Source of the DNA: Clostridia bacterium
Lineage (GTDB): Bacteria; Bacillota; Clostridia; RUG12999
Length of the DNA stretch: 64,000 nucleotides
Assembly (NCBI GenBank): GCA_022801925.1
Contig: JAAWTG010000001.1
Coordinates: forward strand, 107,213 to 171,212
Direction of reading: 5' to 3'
The translations under genes were made by a program, and so were the position numbers. Shown here piece by piece: positions 18,736 through 27,185 of this stretch (positions are counted from its first letter, which is position 1; each line of letters starts with the position of its first letter). A model generated the notes under the pieces. That model was not told where the DNA came from. It ran no database searches and saw nothing but the letters and a program-made list of their open reading frames with translations.

Positions 18736-21480
18736 TTATTCGTACCGCCAGAGCGCGTGTTGGTCAATTTGATATTTTACGCTGGTTCCGCTGGTGTAGA
18801 CCTGCAAAATATCGGCAATGTTCCGGTGATCGGCGGCGGAGGGCGTGAACGCTGCCAAACTGATGTAACGTACGCCATCCACGGTATTGATAGACGTATG
18901 ACCGTTTTTCCAAACAACAAATACCTGAACGCCTTTGTTCGTCAGTTTTGCCAGCGTGCTATAGAATAGGTCGGATTCATCTTGATTAGTGAAATTCAGC
19001 GGACTGGACAGCGCAAGAACCGCGGCAGGTGTGGAAATTTGTTCCGCCTCAGCGAGCAGCCATTTCCAGCCCTCCGGATTTACCTCCAAAATGCCGGAGG
19101 AATTGTTTTGCAGTTCCAGTGTGGTGACGCCGCCGGATACAGATTTATGCATGTTGGTAAATACGCTTAAATTTCCAAATGGCTCAGCGGAATCCAACAA
19201 AAATGCAGGCTGTGTGATGGCGGCAGAGAGCTGCCGGCGCGCGATTCCCTCCATGAGCGTGTTGGTGGAGGCAAGACCGCCGAAATAATTGATAGGCTGC
19301 ACAGGCAAGTTGCCATAAATCGGATCGCCGGAGGTGGTCGTGCCGGAGGGCACACCGCCTAAAATCTCTAAATCATCAAAATAGACAATCCCTGCATTTT
19401 GTAAACGCGTATCGTCCTGCACCAAATAAATACGGGTCAACTGTGCAGGCAAAGCAACGTCGGAAGGAATGTTCATTTCCAGTTGCCGCCAGCCGTCAAA
19501 GGTGAGTGAATCTGCCAAAGAGAGCCGGTGAACCGTTCCGTTCGCATCACGCAGCATGACGCGCAGCCATTGTTGATTATAAGAAGCAGCGTGTACCCAA
19601 AGTCGGATTTTAGAGTTTTGGTTCGCGATAGTGGGCGGATTGCTGAATTCCATTGCCGCAGACTGTACGCCTTCTATCTCCTGCCGGAAATCATAGGCAA
19701 GTTTGCCGCTGTAGCTGCCAGAATGCGCTTGTTCTCCTGAAATTTCATAGGTACAGATAACATTTTCAGGATAAGGAAGCGCGGTACCGTTTGACGATTC
19801 AAACCCGTCGGTATATTTGCTTTCCGGTGCGATAGAAGAAGTTCCCATGGTGTTGACATAGAGCATGGCGGACGCGGAACCGATGGAAACGGTGGCGGTA
19901 GCAATGCCGCTGCCTAGACTGCGGACGCCGCCCCAATCCAAAGCAATGAGGTCGTTCGGACAATCTAAAACAGCGTCTGCCGGATTGATGGGCGCGCTGT
20001 AACCGTCTGCGCTGTAGCCGGTAATTGCTAACGGATATACCGCGTTAGACGTGATATTCATATAGTTTGGGGACAAAACAATCCGAGCAGGCCCCTCTAT
20101 GGCGCGCAGCTTCATGGTTGCCGTTTTCCCCTGATATTCTGCTGTAATAGTAGCGGTGCCGGGTTCTTCCGGGAAAAAAGAGTTCCCATCCAAACGACCT
20201 TTCACGCCGGAAAAAGAAAGTTTTACCTGAGACGAATCAATTTCCATGTCATATCCCAGTTCGTCCTCACCCAATACATCAATGCCGGCGCGGGTTCCTA
20301 CGAATACGTTGTCCTGATAGGCTGTGGCGGAAATGGATTCCAACACGCCGCGCTGTGCGGTGGTCAAAATTGCTGCTGCACTGGAAACGGCGCGGTAAGG
20401 ATATTGACTAGCATGGTTCACCACTGTGGAAGTATCCGTTCTTTTAAACTTGACGGCAAGCTGCGTGGAACCGCCGCCATCCAGATTTAAGGCGTTGAAC
20501 AACTTCAAATCCAGACAGAAGTTTGCAAGTTCATTTAATGTCATGCCAATGCTTTCGTCTGCGCCGCGTCCGTCTACCGCAATGAAATAGACCTGTTTCC
20601 CAGTGGCATCAAATCCAATGGCGCTGCGGGGCGCGCGCCCGGGACTGTTCAGCGTGATAGCGGTACGCACGCCGTTTTTCACCAGCATGGTGCTGCCGCC
20701 AATCGCCACGTCCATATCGTTGTTCGGACCAATTACGACATCGCAACTGATTTTATCGCCAACTTGCAGTTTCATGGTTAAAAAGTTGGTCTGTGTGATA
20801 TCGCCGTAAATGACATAGCCGTTTTGCGGAATGTCCACGGCGGGTTTGTCCAGACGAATGTCAGTGACAACATCGTTTTCCACCACCACTTCTACCTTGG
20901 TGCCGCTTGCACCAAGGGATTGTTTGCCCCATGCGGGCGTATATATGGTGGTGCCGCCCAATACGTTATATTTATTCACATGCTGCGCATATTCTTTGGT
21001 ACCGTCCGGCGCAGTGATTTCAATATAATGATTGAAATGTTCCAGTAAAACATTGCCCATAACGTCCAGACCAATGGAAGCAAACTCCGCGTCAATGGGC
21101 GGTGTGGAAATGGTTTCACCGCCTACTGCATTATATCCGATACTGCTGCCTTTTCCGCCGCCCTTGGAATCAAAAAAATCGGAGTTGATAGCAGCAACTG
21201 CGCCGTAGGAATCCGCCATTTGCGCAACATTTTGCAGCGTGCCGGCGCCAGATTTGGGATATATCATGGATAAGCTGAGTTTGGGATTCGTTAAATCTGC
21301 TTGCACAATATGTACGTTCTGCCAGCCGTCTGTGGTCATGCGTTTGAGTTCAATCAGTTCCACGCCGGAAGTGACGGTTTGGCGCGTTTCCGTTTGACTG
21401 ATAAGTTCGGCAGCACCAGCAGGGAGTGTGAACAGAACAAGCAACATACAAATAGAAAGTAACAGGGAAAATTTTTTCAT
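18736..21480 (-). CDS. Large secreted phosphodiester glycosidase-family protein (NAGPA domain), 914 aa
   Basis: A signal peptide (MKKFSLLLSICMLLVLF... ending near LPAGAAE, residue 25) directs export. Residues about 40-345 form a NAGPA-type phosphodiester glycosidase domain: INSDFF at 99-104, RSAIGF at 285-290, VDGRG at 302-306, and the hallmark NLDGGGS at 332-338. Family members remove sugars in phosphodiester linkage or act on exopolysaccharide; the substrate here is unknown. Downstream there are an Ig-like part (about 350-570), a jelly-roll, carbohydrate-binding-like part (about 600-740), and a C-terminal region of about 170 residues I cannot assign. The start at 21480 follows AAAGGAGTTCTC; the upstream in-frame extension lacks a site. 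It is probably monocistronic. Confidence 0.85.
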   Translation of the reverse strand: MKKFSLLLSICMLLVLFTLPAGAAELISQTETRQTVTSGVELIELKRMTTDGWQNVHIVQADLTNPKLSLSMIYPKSGAGTLQNVAQMADSYGAVAAINSDFFDSKGGGKGSSIGYNAVGGETISTPPIDAEFASIGLDVMGNVLLEHFNHYIEITAPDGTKEYAQHVNKYNVLGGTTIYTPAWGKQSLGASGTKVEVVVENDVVTDIRLDKPAVDIPQNGYVIYGDITQTNFLTMKLQVGDKISCDVVIGPNNDMDVAIGGSTMLVKNGVRTAITLNSPGRAPRSAIGFDATGKQVYFIAVDGRGADESIGMTLNELANFCLDLKLFNALNLDGGGSTQLAVKFKRTDTSTVVNHASQYPYRAVSSAAAILTTAQRGVLESISATAYQDNVFVGTRAGIDVLGEDELGYDMEIDSSQVKLSFSGVKGRLDGNSFFPEEPGTATITAEYQGKTATMKLRAIEGPARIVLSPNYMNITSNAVYPLAITGYSADGYSAPINPADAVLDCPNDLIALDWGGVRSLGSGIATATVSIGSASAMLYVNTMGTSSIAPESKYTDGFESSNGTALPYPENVICTYEISGEQAHSGSYSGKLAYDFRQEIEGVQSAAMEFSNPPTIANQNSKIRLWVHAASYNQQWLRVMLRDANGTVHRLSLADSLTFDGWRQLEMNIPSDVALPAQLTRIYLVQDDTRLQNAGIVYFDDLEILGGVPSGTTTSGDPIYGNLPVQPINYFGGLASTNTLMEGIARRQLSAAITQPAFLLDSAEPFGNLSVFTNMHKSVSGGVTTLELQNNSSGILEVNPEGWKWLLAEAEQISTPAAVLALSSPLNFTNQDESDLFYSTLAKLTNKGVQVFVVWKNGHTSINTVDGVRYISLAAFTPSAADHRNIADILQVYTSGTSVKYQIDQHALWRYE

Positions 21481-21899
21481 GAGAGAACTCCTTTCATAAA
21501 AATCTCCATTCCGCCGCCCTGCATTGGCACAAATAAAAATTAAATTTCTCTTATCGGCAGGGCAAGGAATGATAAGAGATTTTTTTTGCGCATGTGCGTT
21601 TGCGAGCCGAAGGAGAGCAAAATTTCGCACGCGCCTTATATTCCGCCGGAGGCTAACGTGAAAGGAACTTTCACGTTATACCAATATAGCTTAGACGTAT
21701 CTGAAACGGATTTTGTTCGGGTTTTACATAAATCAATGCGAATTGGTAAATATATACCTATTGAAACCGTTTAGCAGTCTGCTTTTACAATATATCATAT
21801 GGCAGACAACCACTTTCTATTGTACAATATTTTGTAGAAACTTGTCAATAGAATCGGTAGAAGCTTTTGAAAAAACGGAGCGGAGGAGAACGATTTTTT
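21481..21899. other. Non-coding divergent region with two hairpins
   Basis: No gene is supported. A 9-bp stem TCTCTTATC/GATAAGAGA (21547-21579) is followed on the + strand by eight T residues (to 21587), which reads as a + strand terminator although no + strand gene precedes it. A second perfect 10-bp hairpin lies at 21655-21677 (AACGTGAAAG/CTTTCACGTT, loop GAA). Both would also fold in the 5' leader of the - strand glycosidase transcript. Confidence 0.6.
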
Positions 21900-22589
21900 A
21901 TGCTAATCAGTTTTGTGCGAACGATTATCTTATATTTACTGGTCATCGCCGCCATGAGGATTATGGGCAAACGGCAGATTGGACAATTGCAGCCATCGGA
22001 ATTTGTAATTGCTATGATGTTGGCGGAACTTGCGACGATTCCCATGCAGGATGTGAATATCCCCCTCATTTATGGGATTTTGCCGATTATGACGTTGATT
22101 TCCATTGAAATTCTCATATCGGTGGTGGTGTTAAAAAGTGCCAAAGCGCGCCGTTTGTTTGAAGGAAAAGCGTGCATTTTGGTGCGGGACGGCTTGTTTG
22201 ACATTGAAGCGCTGCGGAAACTGCGCTACAACATTGACGATGTGATGGAGGAACTGCGCACAAACGGATATACGGATATTCGTGAAGTGGCGTATGTGAT
22301 TTTGGAGACCAGCGGTACCGTGAGCATCATTCCCCAAAGTTCCCAGCGACCGCCGACAGCGGAAGAGTTGGGAGTTCAGACAGAAAAAAGCTGTTTGCCG
22401 CAAATGGTTATCAAAGACCGGCATTTGTACAAAGAAGGAATGGAAAAACTCCGTATGAGCAAAGATGAATTGCTGCAAATGCTACACAAACATCAAATAC
22501 AACAGATTGAAGATGTGTTTTTTGCCACGCTGGACGAAAACAAAAAATTCTATTATCAACTCTACCGACAAAAGGGAAAGGAAGCATAA
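21900..22589 (+). CDS. YetF-like (DUF421) membrane protein
   Basis: The 229-residue protein has three N-terminal membrane helices (about residues 5-80, with MRIMGKRQIGQLQPSEF after the first) and a soluble C-terminal domain containing LRYNIDDVMEELRTNGYTDI, which is diagnostic of the DUF421/YetF family. Members are common in spore formers, and some paralogues are linked to spore-membrane or germinant functions, but a biochemical role is not established. I chose ATG 21900, preceded by GGAGGAG at 21882-21888, over the TTG at 21867. It precedes a DUF4363-like gene by three bases; the two families are frequently adjacent. Confidence 0.85.
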   Translation: MLISFVRTIILYLLVIAAMRIMGKRQIGQLQPSEFVIAMMLAELATIPMQDVNIPLIYGILPIMTLISIEILISVVVLKSAKARRLFEGKACILVRDGLFDIEALRKLRYNIDDVMEELRTNGYTDIREVAYVILETSGTVSIIPQSSQRPPTAEELGVQTEKSCLPQMVIKDRHLYKEGMEKLRMSKDELLQMLHKHQIQQIEDVFFATLDENKKFYYQLYRQKGKEA

Positions 22590-22592
22590 CAA

Positions 22593-22970
22593 ATGAAGCG
22601 GACTTGGATTGCAGTGATTTTTCTCGCCATTGTATTAGGCACAGGAATCGGCTGGTGCGGATTTATCGGTAAAACTGTGGAGCAGCTTTGCGCGCAGGTG
22701 CAGCAGACGCTGCAAGACATGGAGGCAGCGCCGCAGCAGGCGGGGGAGAGTTTGGAGAAAATCAGCGATGCATGGAATGAAGCGGAACAGAAGCTGGACT
22801 ATATCGTAATGCATGACCATATTGACGAGGCAAAAATGGCGTTGACAAAATGCCGGCAATATTATGCGCAGCAGGAATATCAAATGGCACAGACAGAACT
22901 CTATTTATTTTCGGGTATTTTAGAGGAAATGGCGGAGAAAGAACAGCCCACCATAGAAAATATTTTTTAA
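22593..22970 (+). CDS. DUF4363-like small membrane-anchored protein
   Basis: 125 residues with one N-terminal membrane helix (about 5-25) and an all-helical soluble part in which LEKISDAWNEAEQKLDYIVM matches the DUF4363 pattern. It is translated just after the YetF-like gene (three-base gap), so the pair probably works together at the membrane. No enzymatic motif is seen. Function unknown. Confidence 0.8.
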   Translation: MKRTWIAVIFLAIVLGTGIGWCGFIGKTVEQLCAQVQQTLQDMEAAPQQAGESLEKISDAWNEAEQKLDYIVMHDHIDEAKMALTKCRQYYAQQEYQMAQTELYLFSGILEEMAEKEQPTIENIF

Positions 22971-22973
22971 CAC

Positions 22974-23002
22974 TTGCAAAATGGAAAAATTTATGGTAAA
23001 AT
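22974..23002 (+). promoter_or_regulatory. Sigma-A-like promoter for the pheST T-box transcript
   Basis: TTGCAA (22974-22979), 17 bases, TAAAAT (22997-23002), about 30 bases before the first T-box stem. Confidence 0.7.
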
Positions 23003-23029
23003 AGAATATATCTTTAGAAATTTGTGAAT

Positions 23030-23310
23030 TGTTTAAAAAAGCTGTGAAGAGGAAGAGTAGCGTGTCCGGTCAGTCGGAAAGAGAGAGGAAATAATCTGCT
23101 GGAAGTTTCCTTGCGGTCTGCGGCAATCGCGAAGTTCACCTCGGAGCTCCAATACTGAACGGGTCCTAAAAACTCCGGTAGGTTGCGGCGTAGGCGGGCG
23201 TTATCCGCAAGAAAAGTGCCCATGTAAAGCGCATGGGAATTTGGGTGGTACCACGGATTGTGTGAATGCTGCACATTCGTCCCTTGGTTGGGGCGGATGT
23301 GTTTTTTTAT
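23030..23310 (+). ncRNA. T-box riboswitch, probably tRNA-Phe specific, ahead of pheS
   Basis: The conserved T-box core GGGTGGTACCACGG is at 23243-23256 within the antiterminator, and the competing terminator (CACATTCGTCC with GGGCGGATGTG, then seven T) spans about 23272-23309. Stem I begins near 23040 with an AGAGTAG-type motif. A likely specifier codon TTC (Phe) lies at 23135-23137 within GAAGTTCACC. In this class uncharged tRNA stabilises the antiterminator, so pheST rises when phenylalanyl-tRNA charging is low. Specificity agrees with the downstream genes. Confidence 0.93.
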
Positions 23311-23327
23311 GCGGAAAGGTGTGAATC

Positions 23328-24365
23328 ATGATGAAAGAGATGCTGGAAAAAATCGGGAAACAGGCGCAGGAGGAAATTGCGGCGCTGGTGAAAAGCAGCG
23401 GCGACCTTAAGGCGGAATTTGAACAGGTGCGCGTCAAATACCTTGGGAAAAAAGGAGAACTCACCGGCGTATTGCGTCAAATGGGAAAACTAACGCCGGA
23501 GGAGAGACCGGTGATTGGCGAACTTGCCAATGAGGTGCGCGCAGACATTGAGAAAAAATTAGCGGATGCAAAAGCAAAAATTGAAGATTTAAAATTGCAG
23601 CAGCAGCTGAAAAATGAGGTGCTGGACGTAACCATGCCGGGCAAGGAGTTTTCCGCCGGTAGTCTGCACCCGCTCACGCAGGTGTTAAATGAAGTGAAAG
23701 ATATTTTCATTGGATTGGGTTTTGAAGTGGCGGCAGGGCCGGAAGTGGAACTGGACTACTATAATTTTGAAGCGCTGAATATTCCAAAAGACCATCCGGC
23801 GCGCGATACGCAGGATACGTTTTATGTGTCGGATAATATATTGTTGCGCACGCAGACTTCGCCGGTGCAAATCCGTGTGATGGAACAGAAAAAGCCCCCC
23901 ATTCGCATTATTGCGCCGGGTCGGGTCTACCGCAGCGATGCGGTAGACGCAACACATTCGCCGGTGTTCCATCAGATTGAAGGACTGGTGGTAGATCGCG
24001 GCGTTACCATGGCGGACTTGAAAGGAACGCTGGAAACAGTGGCAAAACAACTATATGGAGAAGATGCACGGATTCGGTTCCGCCCGCATCATTTCCCGTT
24101 TACGGAGCCGTCTGCGGAAGTGGACGTAAGCTGCTTTGCTTGCGGCGGCAAGGGTTGCCGTTTGTGCAAAGGCGAAGGCTGGATTGAGATTTTGGGCGCA
24201 GGCATGGTGCATCCACAGGTGCTGCGCAATTGTGATATTGACCCGGAGGAATACAGCGGATTCGCGTTTGGAATGGGCTTGGAACGTATCGTTATGCGGC
24301 GGTTTGATATTCAGGATATCCGCATGTTCTTTGAAAATGATATGCGGTTCCTGAAACAGTTCTAA
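23328..24365 (+). CDS. pheS: Phenylalanyl-tRNA synthetase alpha subunit
   Basis: The catalytic subunit of the (alpha-beta)2 PheRS that charges tRNA-Phe. 345 residues with an N-terminal coiled-coil (about 1-90) and a class II core: [21 protein letters not shown], motif 2 near [20 protein letters not shown], a Cys-rich loop [20 protein letters not shown], and motif 3 in [13 protein letters not shown]. Start ATG at 23328; an ATG three bases later is equally possible. Controlled by the T-box immediately upstream and followed by pheT after 69 bases. Confidence 0.96.
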   Translation: MMKEMLEKIGKQAQEEIAALVKSSGDLKAEFEQVRVKYLGKKGELTGVLRQMGKLTPEERPVIGELANEVRADIEKKLADAKAKIEDLKLQQQLKNEVLDVTMPGKEFSAGSLHPLTQVLNEVKDIFIGLGFEVAAGPEVELDYYNFEALNIPKDHPARDTQDTFYVSDNILLRTQTSPVQIRVMEQKKPPIRIIAPGRVYRSDAVDATHSPVFHQIEGLVVDRGVTMADLKGTLETVAKQLYGEDARIRFRPHHFPFTEPSAEVDVSCFACGGKGCRLCKGEGWIEILGAGMVHPQVLRNCDIDPEEYSGFAFGMGLERIVMRRFDIQDIRMFFENDMRFLKQF

Positions 24366-24434
24366 GAAAAATAAGCGGCGGCAAGACTTGTGCCGGACGG
24401 AACAAAACAGGTCAGAAAGGTTGAGGTGGTAAAT

Positions 24435-26813
24435 ATGAAATTACCCTGGAGTTGGATTGGGGAATTTGTTGATATAGCAGATGTGACGCCGGAGGAATAT
24501 GCACATGCGCTGACCATGTCGGGGTCTATGGTGGAAGGCATTGAAAATGCCGGAAGCGAAATCAAAAACGTTGTAGTGGGAAAAATTGAACAGATTGAAC
24601 GCCATCCCGACGCGGATAAATTGGTGGTATGCCAACTGAATGTGGGCAGCGAAACCATTCAAATTGTAACGGGCGCGCCCAATGTGAAAGTGGGACAATT
24701 GGTGCCGGTGGCGCTGCATAAATCCACATTGCCGGGCGGCGTGAAAATCACAAAAGGAAAACTGCGCGGTGTGCTGTCCATGGGAATGATGTGTTCTCAT
24801 GAGGAACTGGGCATGGCGCTGGAGGACTATGCGGGCGCATGTGAAGACGGTATTTTGATTTTGCAGGAGGATATTGCGCCGGGTACCGATATCCGTGACG
24901 CGCTGAATTTGAACGAAAATGTGATTGATTTTGATATCACGTCCAACCGTCCCGATTGCTTTAGCGTGATTGGTATGGCGCGTGAGACGGCAGCGACTTT
25001 TGATAAACCGATAAAACTGCATGGGCCGGAAGTGAAAGGCGGCGCTGGTGATGTAAATGCGATGGCGAAAGTGGATGTATTGGACACGGAAGCGTGTCCG
25101 CGTTATGCGGCGCGCGTTGTGAAAAACGTGAAAATTGCGCCTTCGCCAAAATGGATGCAGGATCGGCTGAAAAACAGCGGTATCCGTGCAATCAATAACA
25201 TTGTGGATATCACCAACTACATTTTGCTGGAATATGGTCAGCCCATGCACGCGTTTGATTTAGACCGCGTGGCAGGACACCATATCACGGTGCGCCGCGC
25301 GAAAGACGGCGAAACGATGGTGACGCTGGACGGCGCGGAGCATACGCTGGACAGCGAAGTGTTGGTGATTAGCGACGAGGAAAAAGCAGTCGCACTGGCA
25401 GGTGTGATGGGCGGCGAAAATTCCGAGATTACGGACGATGCTGTGACGGTGCTCTTTGAATGCGCAAATTTTGAACCGACACGCGTGCGCCGCAGCGCAA
25501 AAAAAGCGGGACTGCGGACAGAATCCTCTGCCCGCTATGAAAAGGGACTGGATGCAGAGATGATTCCGGACGCGCTGAACCGCGCCTGTGAATTGGTGGA
25601 ACTGCTGGGCGCGGGAAAAGTGTGCGACGGCATGATTGACGTCAATCACGCAAAAGATACGCGCAAACCGGTTCCATTTGTGCCGGAGAAAATCAATCAA
25701 TTTTTGGGAACGCAAATCAGCGGTACCTTTATGTTGGAAGCGCTGAAAAAATTGGGATTTACCATAGACGGCGATACTTGTCTTGCGCCGACTTACCGCA
25801 TTGACATTCATGAAATGGCAGATGTGGCGGAAGAAGTGGTGCGAATGTACGGATATGACAAACTGCCGACCACGCCGCTGCGCGGAGAAACCACCATGGG
25901 CGGACAGAGCGAGACGGAAAACAAAAAAGACCAGATAAAAGCAATGCTCTGCGGTATGGGTATGTATGAAATTTTCACCTATACGTTCACAACGCCGAAA
26001 ATGTTTGATTTGCTGAATGTGCCACAGGACAGCGGTTTGCGCAACGTGGTGCGTATCACAAACCCACTGGGCGAAGAAACATCGGTTATGCGTACTACGA
26101 CGATTGGCGCAATGATGGATACGGTAGCGCGCAATTTGAATTTGCGTAACGACCAGGCGAACTTGTTTGAAATCGGCAAAGTATATCTGCCGCAGGACAG
26201 CGCCCAGCTGCCGGAGGAACGCGACAAAATCACAATGGCATTTTATGGAGGCGACTGCGATTTCTATACCGTCAAAGGCGCGGTGGAAGCGCTGCTTGCC
26301 GGTTTGGGTGCGCAGGACGCTGTTTATACGGTTTGTACAGACAATCTTATGTTCCACCCGGGCCGCTGTGCAGCGGTAGAGATTGGCGGGAAAGACTGCG
26401 GCGTGCTGGGCGAAGTGCATCCGTCTGTGATACGCAATTATGGGCTGAAAACGCGAGTTTATCTTGCAGAATTGGATTTGGCGGATATATTGGCGCAGGC
26501 AAACGGAGAGAAACAGTTTAAACCGCTGCCGAAATATCCGGCAGTGACAAGGGATATTGCTGTTCTGGTGGACAAAACTGTTCCGGTCTATGAACTTGAA
26601 AAGGTCATTCGCAGCGTGGCGGGAGATGTTTTGGAACAAGTGAAATTGTTTGACGTCTATCAGGGCGAACAGGTGCCGGAGGACAAAAAGAGTGTGGCAT
26701 ATGCTTTGGTGATGCGCAGTCACGAAGGGACGCTGGAGGAAGAAACGATTAACGATATTATGAAACGCACTGTGGAAGCATTGGATAATACCTGCGGCGC
26801 AAAATTAAGATAA
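24435..26813 (+). CDS. pheT: Phenylalanyl-tRNA synthetase beta subunit
   Basis: Partner of PheS. 792 residues, the standard bacterial length. Domains in order: N-terminal half plus EMAP-like tRNA-binding domain (about 40-150), B3/B4 editing domain (about 215-390), B5 (about 400-470), the inactive synthetase-like core, and the C-terminal ferredoxin-fold anticodon-binding domain starting near FKPLPKYPAVTRDIAVLVD. I chose ATG 24435 (MKLPWSWIGEFV), preceded by GGTTGAGGTGG, rather than the in-frame GTG at 24390 that adds 15 non-conserved residues. The TAA stop is immediately followed by the MITE-like element at 26814. Confidence 0.96.
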   Translation: MKLPWSWIGEFVDIADVTPEEYAHALTMSGSMVEGIENAGSEIKNVVVGKIEQIERHPDADKLVVCQLNVGSETIQIVTGAPNVKVGQLVPVALHKSTLPGGVKITKGKLRGVLSMGMMCSHEELGMALEDYAGACEDGILILQEDIAPGTDIRDALNLNENVIDFDITSNRPDCFSVIGMARETAATFDKPIKLHGPEVKGGAGDVNAMAKVDVLDTEACPRYAARVVKNVKIAPSPKWMQDRLKNSGIRAINNIVDITNYILLEYGQPMHAFDLDRVAGHHITVRRAKDGETMVTLDGAEHTLDSEVLVISDEEKAVALAGVMGGENSEITDDAVTVLFECANFEPTRVRRSAKKAGLRTESSARYEKGLDAEMIPDALNRACELVELLGAGKVCDGMIDVNHAKDTRKPVPFVPEKINQFLGTQISGTFMLEALKKLGFTIDGDTCLAPTYRIDIHEMADVAEEVVRMYGYDKLPTTPLRGETTMGGQSETENKKDQIKAMLCGMGMYEIFTYTFTTPKMFDLLNVPQDSGLRNVVRITNPLGEETSVMRTTTIGAMMDTVARNLNLRNDQANLFEIGKVYLPQDSAQLPEERDKITMAFYGGDCDFYTVKGAVEALLAGLGAQDAVYTVCTDNLMFHPGRCAAVEIGGKDCGVLGEVHPSVIRNYGLKTRVYLAELDLADILAQANGEKQFKPLPKYPAVTRDIAVLVDKTVPVYELEKVIRSVAGDVLEQVKLFDVYQGEQVPEDKKSVAYALVMRSHEGTLEEETINDIMKRTVEALDNTCGAKLR

Positions 26814-27088
26814 GCAAAGAAAAGTCGAACCGCGTGCGGTCTCCGAGGCAGATTTCCTTGCCAGCTACGTTAAAATCACTTGAAATACGCCAGTATTCCT
26901 GCGTGCTTTTGCCTTGCTGACAAAAAAATCTGTTCTCGGAGACTTCATAGAACCGCTGCGCGCAAAAATTTTTTGCGGGGGCAAGGAAAAGGTTCCTTTG
27001 CATACTGGGCGTATGGAAAGCGGTTCTTTGACGCGGCATTTGCGAAAAATTTTTCGCGCACGGCGCATGTGGTTCGACTCTTCTTTGC
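26814..27088. mobile_element. MITE-like element with 24-bp imperfect terminal inverted repeats
   Basis: Left end 26814-26837 and the reverse complement of the right end 27065-27088 agree at 20 of 24 positions (both begin GCAAAGAA). Nested complementarities continue inside: GTCTCCGAG (26840-26848) with CTCGGAGAC, TTTCCTTGCC with GGCAAGGAAA, and ATACGCC(C)AGTAT on both sides (near 26885 and 27000). The 275-base unit can therefore fold into one long hairpin. The left end starts at the base after the pheT stop. No transposase is present, so movement would need one encoded elsewhere. Short ORFs inside it look incidental. Confidence 0.7.
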
Positions 27089-27185
27089 TTAAGCAAACAA
27101 AAGAAAACAAAGGGTACAAAAGGTAGGGCGCGGCGATGCTCTGCCTTTTGTGCGTTACAGTTGGTGAGAAAGGAGCGGCGAAAGT

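Noticed and set aside
25260..26723. 487-codon open frame on the - strand
   Set aside because: It lies wholly within pheT, is rich in His, Cys, Phe and Arg, and has no family resemblance. It is the mirror of a GC-rich third-position codon pattern.
26865..27126. Several 70-84 codon frames on both strands in the pheT-comEC gap
   Set aside because: They follow the inverted-repeat symmetry of the MITE-like element and are more likely by-products of its sequence than genes.
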